In this document: piece after piece, positions 14,858-17,259 of the stretch
How positions within the stretch are numbered: the first letter of the stretch is position 1
Layout: each line of letters opens with the position of its first letter
NCBI RefSeq assembly: GCF_020216685.1
Contig: NZ_JAIWNS010000119.1
Location: 1 to 17,259 of the forward strand
Direction: 5' to 3'
Length of the DNA stretch: 17,259 bases
Origin: Methanospirillum hungatei
Lineage (GTDB): Archaea; Halobacteriota; Methanomicrobia; Methanomicrobiales; Methanospirillaceae
Translations under genes and position numbers: made by a program
The notes under the pieces: model-generated
What the model saw: the letters and a program-made list of their open reading frames with translations, nothing else
Told to the model about the DNA's origin: nothing
Database searches by the model: none

Positions 14858-15892
14858 ATGAACCCAGATAACCGCAATAGTCAGGTTCAGACAATAATGG
14901 CTACGATCTCCTCTTTGATGGCAAGCAGGCGGATCGAAGATAAACTTCGTGCAGCATCCTTACTTGTACAATATAAGAAAGTCCTTCCATCCCATTTTCT
15001 GGATCGCATCCTGGAAGAACTGAAAAAAGATACGCATACCGAGATACAGGAGGCATTACGGCCATTACTGACGTCTGAAGAGGAGGAGACAAGTCCTGTT
15101 CCGGTATCTAATAAAGAGATTATTGCCGGGTACTCCGGTTCACTTGAAAGTGCTTTGAAAAAAGCGCTTGATATCGCAAATATCTTTGATCTCTCCCATG
15201 TCACTGCCAAGGCACTACGACAGCAGCTCCTGGAAGGACGAAATGGATCCGAAAATGGTCTCTATTCAGATTTTGTCCAGCAAAAATCCAGAATGACACC
15301 TGAACTAGCACTTTTTCCCCAGATCTCCTTAAAGGTCTCTCCCATCGGAGCATTGTCTGAAGTGATCAGGATTATCCCCGAATTATCAAAAAAGGAGAAA
15401 GGAAAGATACAATCTGAACGGAAGAATATCGAGACAAAACTTGATGAAATTCTTGAGACCGATCAGGAGATCTCATTTAATATTGCCGGATATGAACTCC
15501 TCTATACCCTTGAGCGAATGATGCGTGACCTCATCCATCAGCGGATTATAAAGCCCAATATGGATAATCTCCAGACAAAGATTCCGGCCGATGTTCTGGA
15601 GGGTATGAAAAAGCGAAAAGAGGTTGAGGAGAATAATCCAATATCCATCGGTTCATATGAGCTGATTGAGTACTGTGATTTTACCGACCTTAAAAAGATT
15701 CTTGAAAAGGGTCGAAATCATGAATCTTTCTCTGATATCTTCTCCTTTGAAGAGATAAAAACGGTCTACAGCAAGCTTGGTGAACTCGATCCCATCCGTA
15801 AAAAGATTGCCCATTCCCGTCCCCTCACAAGAAAAGAGTTTGAACGGCTCAGGCTCTATGCAACCGATATTCTTGATCGAATAAAAAAATAA
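14858..15892 (+). CDS. Uncharacterised protein with C-terminal Swt1-like HEPN domain
   Basis: A 344-residue protein with no signal peptide or membrane segment. The C-terminal half (about 210-344) is helical and fits the Swt1-type HEPN fold: an early conserved helix LERMMRDLIHQRI (218-230), then a YCDFTDLKKIL segment (272-282), and the HEPN active-site motif R-x4-H at Arg314-His319 (RKKIAH), followed by a helix starting at PLTRKEFERL. HEPN domains are commonly metal-independent RNases or RNA-binding modules; the Asn often found after the Arg is Lys here. The N-terminal part (about 10-72) is helical and resembles one or two HEAT-like repeats. The middle (about 85-205) is not recognised and holds a charged helix (about 175-200). 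No nucleotidyltransferase or PIN partner gene adjoins, so a toxin-antitoxin role is not supported by context. Start at 14858 follows a good TATA box; a TTG at 14780 is in frame but lies upstream of the promoter. Confidence 0.75.
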   Translation: MNPDNRNSQVQTIMATISSLMASRRIEDKLRAASLLVQYKKVLPSHFLDRILEELKKDTHTEIQEALRPLLTSEEEETSPVPVSNKEIIAGYSGSLESALKKALDIANIFDLSHVTAKALRQQLLEGRNGSENGLYSDFVQQKSRMTPELALFPQISLKVSPIGALSEVIRIIPELSKKEKGKIQSERKNIETKLDEILETDQEISFNIAGYELLYTLERMMRDLIHQRIIKPNMDNLQTKIPADVLEGMKKRKEVEENNPISIGSYELIEYCDFTDLKKILEKGRNHESFSDIFSFEEIKTVYSKLGELDPIRKKIAHSRPLTRKEFERLRLYATDILDRIKK

Positions 15893-15893
15893 G

Positions 15894-15919
15894 AGAGCTT
15901 ATCTGCTCTGACTTTTTTT
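15894..15919 (+). terminator. Hairpin plus T-tract terminator after the HEPN gene
   Basis: A stem AGAGC / GCTCT (15894-15898 with 15905-15909) with a 6-base loop is followed three bases later by seven T (15913-15919). It begins two bases after the stop codon and ends just before the phosphofructokinase promoter, so the two genes are probably separate transcription units. Confidence 0.65.
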
Positions 15920-15925
15920 CATTAT

Positions 15926-15935
15926 CTATATATAC
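15926..15935 (+). promoter_or_regulatory. TATA box of the phosphofructokinase gene
   Basis: CTATATATAC has its core (15927-15934) centred about 25 bases before the ATG at 15956. In archaea transcription starts about that far downstream, so the message should be leaderless. There is no Shine-Dalgarno sequence before the ATG, in agreement. Confidence 0.6.
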
Positions 15936-15955
15936 CGGATCAGTAGATTCCTGCT

Positions 15956-16945
15956 ATGAATGAAAAGATCCCAGGGTCATCACGAATAGGGATTCTTACA
16001 TCCGGGGGTGATGCTCCTGGTATGAATGCAGCGATCAGGGCTGTATACCGTGCCGCACATGAACTGGGTATTGACGTAGTCGGAATCAGAAGGGGATTTT
16101 CCGGACTGATTGAAGGGGATTTTTTCCTGATGGACAGATCGCATGTGGCAAATATTATCCACCTGGGGGGGACTGTCCTTGGAACTTCGAGATCTGAAGA
16201 GTTTAAGACGAGTGAAGGACGGAAAAAATCTGCAGAAAACCTTCAGAATGCTGATATTGATGCCCTGCTCGTCATCGGCGGTGAGGGTTCATTCAGGGGT
16301 GCCGACCTCTTCAATGATGAGACTGGTATCCCGACAATTGGCATTCCGGGATCTATTGATAATGATATTCCGGGGACTGACTTTTCAATCGGGTTTGATA
16401 CCGCCATAAATACTGCCCTTGAGGCGATTGATAAGATTCGGGATACAGCCTTATCTCATGGGCGGTTGTTTTTTGTTGAGGTGATGGGGAGGTCTTCAGA
16501 TCTTATCGCTATCGAGAGCGGCATTGCCGGTGGAGCTGAGTACCTGGTTCTCCCCGGGGATCATGATGCCATAATGGATCTCTGTGCCCGGCTGACAGAT
16601 GCGTTTTCAGCAGGAAAGCGGTACGCCATTGTAGTTGTTGCAGAAGGTGAAAAGCCCGGATGCAGCTTTGAGATATCACAAAAGGTATCAGAGCAGATAG
16701 ATATTGAATCGCGGGTGGTGGTTCTGGGTCATATTCAACGGGGAGGAAGTCCGACCGCACGGGACCGGGTCCTGGCCGCAAAACTTGGGGTAAGTGCGGT
16801 GTACGCCTATACAAAAGGTCATGCAGGGGTGATGGTTGGTGAACTGAGAAGGAGCGTGGTTCTTACCCCCTTTGATAAAGTAATCACCGGACGGCAAAAA
16901 CCTGAACCGAATATTATCCGCCTGGCCCAGATCCTGACAAAATAA
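15956..16945 (+). CDS. pfkA: Bacterial-type ATP-dependent 6-phosphofructokinase
   Basis: A 329-residue protein of the PfkA family, which phosphorylates fructose 6-phosphate to fructose 1,6-bisphosphate in glycolysis. Clear motifs: TSGGDAPGMNAAIR (15-28), GGTVLGTSR (71-79), GGEGS (108-112), PGSIDNDIPGTD (131-142) with catalytic Asp135, VEVMGR (174-179), and VLGHIQRGGSPTARDR (256-271). Gly111 and Gly132 correspond to E. coli Gly104 and Gly124, the pair found in ATP-using enzymes; PPi-using relatives carry Asp and Lys there. Glu110 replaces the Mg-binding Asp103 of E. coli, a conservative but notable change. Most euryarchaea with a glycolytic phosphofructokinase use an unrelated ADP-dependent one, so this gene suggests transfer from bacteria. 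With GH57 and MalQ enzymes nearby it would serve glucan breakdown. It has its own leaderless-type promoter, and its last 32 bases overlap the convergent NAD kinase gene. Confidence 0.95.
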   Translation: MNEKIPGSSRIGILTSGGDAPGMNAAIRAVYRAAHELGIDVVGIRRGFSGLIEGDFFLMDRSHVANIIHLGGTVLGTSRSEEFKTSEGRKKSAENLQNADIDALLVIGGEGSFRGADLFNDETGIPTIGIPGSIDNDIPGTDFSIGFDTAINTALEAIDKIRDTALSHGRLFFVEVMGRSSDLIAIESGIAGGAEYLVLPGDHDAIMDLCARLTDAFSAGKRYAIVVVAEGEKPGCSFEISQKVSEQIDIESRVVVLGHIQRGGSPTARDRVLAAKLGVSAVYAYTKGHAGVMVGELRRSVVLTPFDKVITGRQKPEPNIIRLAQILTK

Positions 16946-17259
16946 TCTCCTTGTTCAGTCTGGCCCTGATTGCCATCCGGTATCCGCAGATGACCTGGAT
17001 GGTATCACCACAAGCCTCATTCATCGCAGGGTCTCCGGTATCGATATAGAGGCTTTTTGTGTTTCTCAGTTTTGCTTCTGTTGCAACCACAATAAGAGCA
17101 TCAATGCCGGTTCTTGCCAGAACATGATGACTTATCTGCTGGTTTCCCCGCCCGAGAATAAACCCCTGTGCTCCTATGGGACTGATAATTATCTTCACGT
17201 TGCCATACTGATCAAGAAGGCTGAGAATCTGCTTCTCATTCAGATCACTCCCGACAACT
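16914..17259 (-). CDS. ATP/polyphosphate-dependent NAD kinase (COG3199-like), C-terminal part
   Basis: The reading frame is open to the window edge, so the gene is cut at its 5' end; a GTG at 17198 is an internal codon and not a start. The visible 114 residues include GAQGFILGRGNQQIS, then a VVATEAKL strand, LYIDTGDPAMN and VICGYRMAIRARL. This is the C-terminal half of the COG3199 NAD kinase-like family, where the GRGNQQ segment is strongly conserved. The enzyme would make NADP from NAD with ATP or polyphosphate. The catalytic GGDGT-type motif would lie beyond the window. The last 32 bases overlap the end of the convergent phosphofructokinase gene. Confidence 0.82.
   Translation of the reverse strand, partial: VVGSDLNEKQILSLLDQYGNVKIIISPIGAQGFILGRGNQQISHHVLARTGIDALIVVATEAKLRNTKSLYIDTGDPAMNEACGDTIQVICGYRMAIRARLNKEIILSGSGPGG

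Noticed and set aside
14858..15892. Toxin half of a toxin-antitoxin pair
   Set aside because: No small partner gene lies in the same transcription unit: the gene has its own promoter and is followed at once by a terminator and pfkA.
15956..16945. PPi-dependent phosphofructokinase
   Set aside because: The two discriminating positions are Gly (111 and 132), as in ATP-using enzymes, and not Asp and Lys.
16914..17198. A complete 94-residue gene on the minus strand
   Set aside because: Its first codon is GTG inside a frame that stays open to the window edge, and the product is plainly the C-terminal half of a longer NAD kinase.
1..17259. CRISPR arrays, insertion sequences, tRNA genes or attachment sites
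   Set aside because: No repeated spacer structure, transposase frame, terminal inverted repeats or tRNA-like cloverleaf sequence was seen in the short intergenic gaps.

Overview
The window looks like chromosomal DNA of a methanogenic euryarchaeon, most likely of the order Methanomicrobiales and close to Methanospirillum. This is an inference from several features: a receiver/PAS/histidine-kinase protein of the style common there, archaeal TATA boxes about 25-30 bases before start codons (leaderless or near-leaderless genes), a secreted beta-helix (NosD-like) protein, a GH57/DUF3536 enzyme and a COG3199-type NAD kinase. No rRNA, tRNA, CRISPR array, insertion sequence or prophage is visible. 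Coding density is high, no gene looks broken, and no gap exceeds about 160 bases.

Layout. 48-1190 (-): secreted right-handed beta-helix protein. 1260-3560 (-): receiver-PAS-PAS-PAS-histidine kinase. After a divergent promoter region come 3671-7093 (+) and 7093-10542 (+), two very large genes joined by a TAATG stop/start overlap. They encode an AddB-like nuclease with a degenerate helicase half and an AddA-like helicase-nuclease. 10561-12054 (-): MalQ 4-alpha-glucanotransferase. 12147-14699 (-): GH57/DUF3536 glycosidase. A second divergent region of 158 bases follows, then 14858-15892 (+), a protein with a C-terminal Swt1-like HEPN domain. 15956-16945 (+): bacterial-type ATP phosphofructokinase. 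16914-17259 (-): the C-terminal part of an ATP/polyphosphate-dependent NAD kinase, cut by the window edge and overlapping the phosphofructokinase end.

Function. Two themes stand out. One is storage polysaccharide use: the GH57 enzyme, MalQ and PFK are consistent with turnover of an internal alpha-glucan and entry of the sugar into glycolysis. The other is DNA end processing by an AddAB-type helicase-nuclease, a bacterial type of machine in what appears to be an archaeal genome. Its helicase and nuclease motifs are intact in AddA, and AddB keeps its nuclease residues and four C-terminal-domain cysteines.

The least explained items are the HEPN protein (possible RNase, no visible partner), three short symmetric or repeated DNA motifs in promoter regions (3625-3636, 12094-12113, 14772-14791) and unusual cysteine spacing in AddB. 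I see no clear multi-gene system that I would call wholly new.
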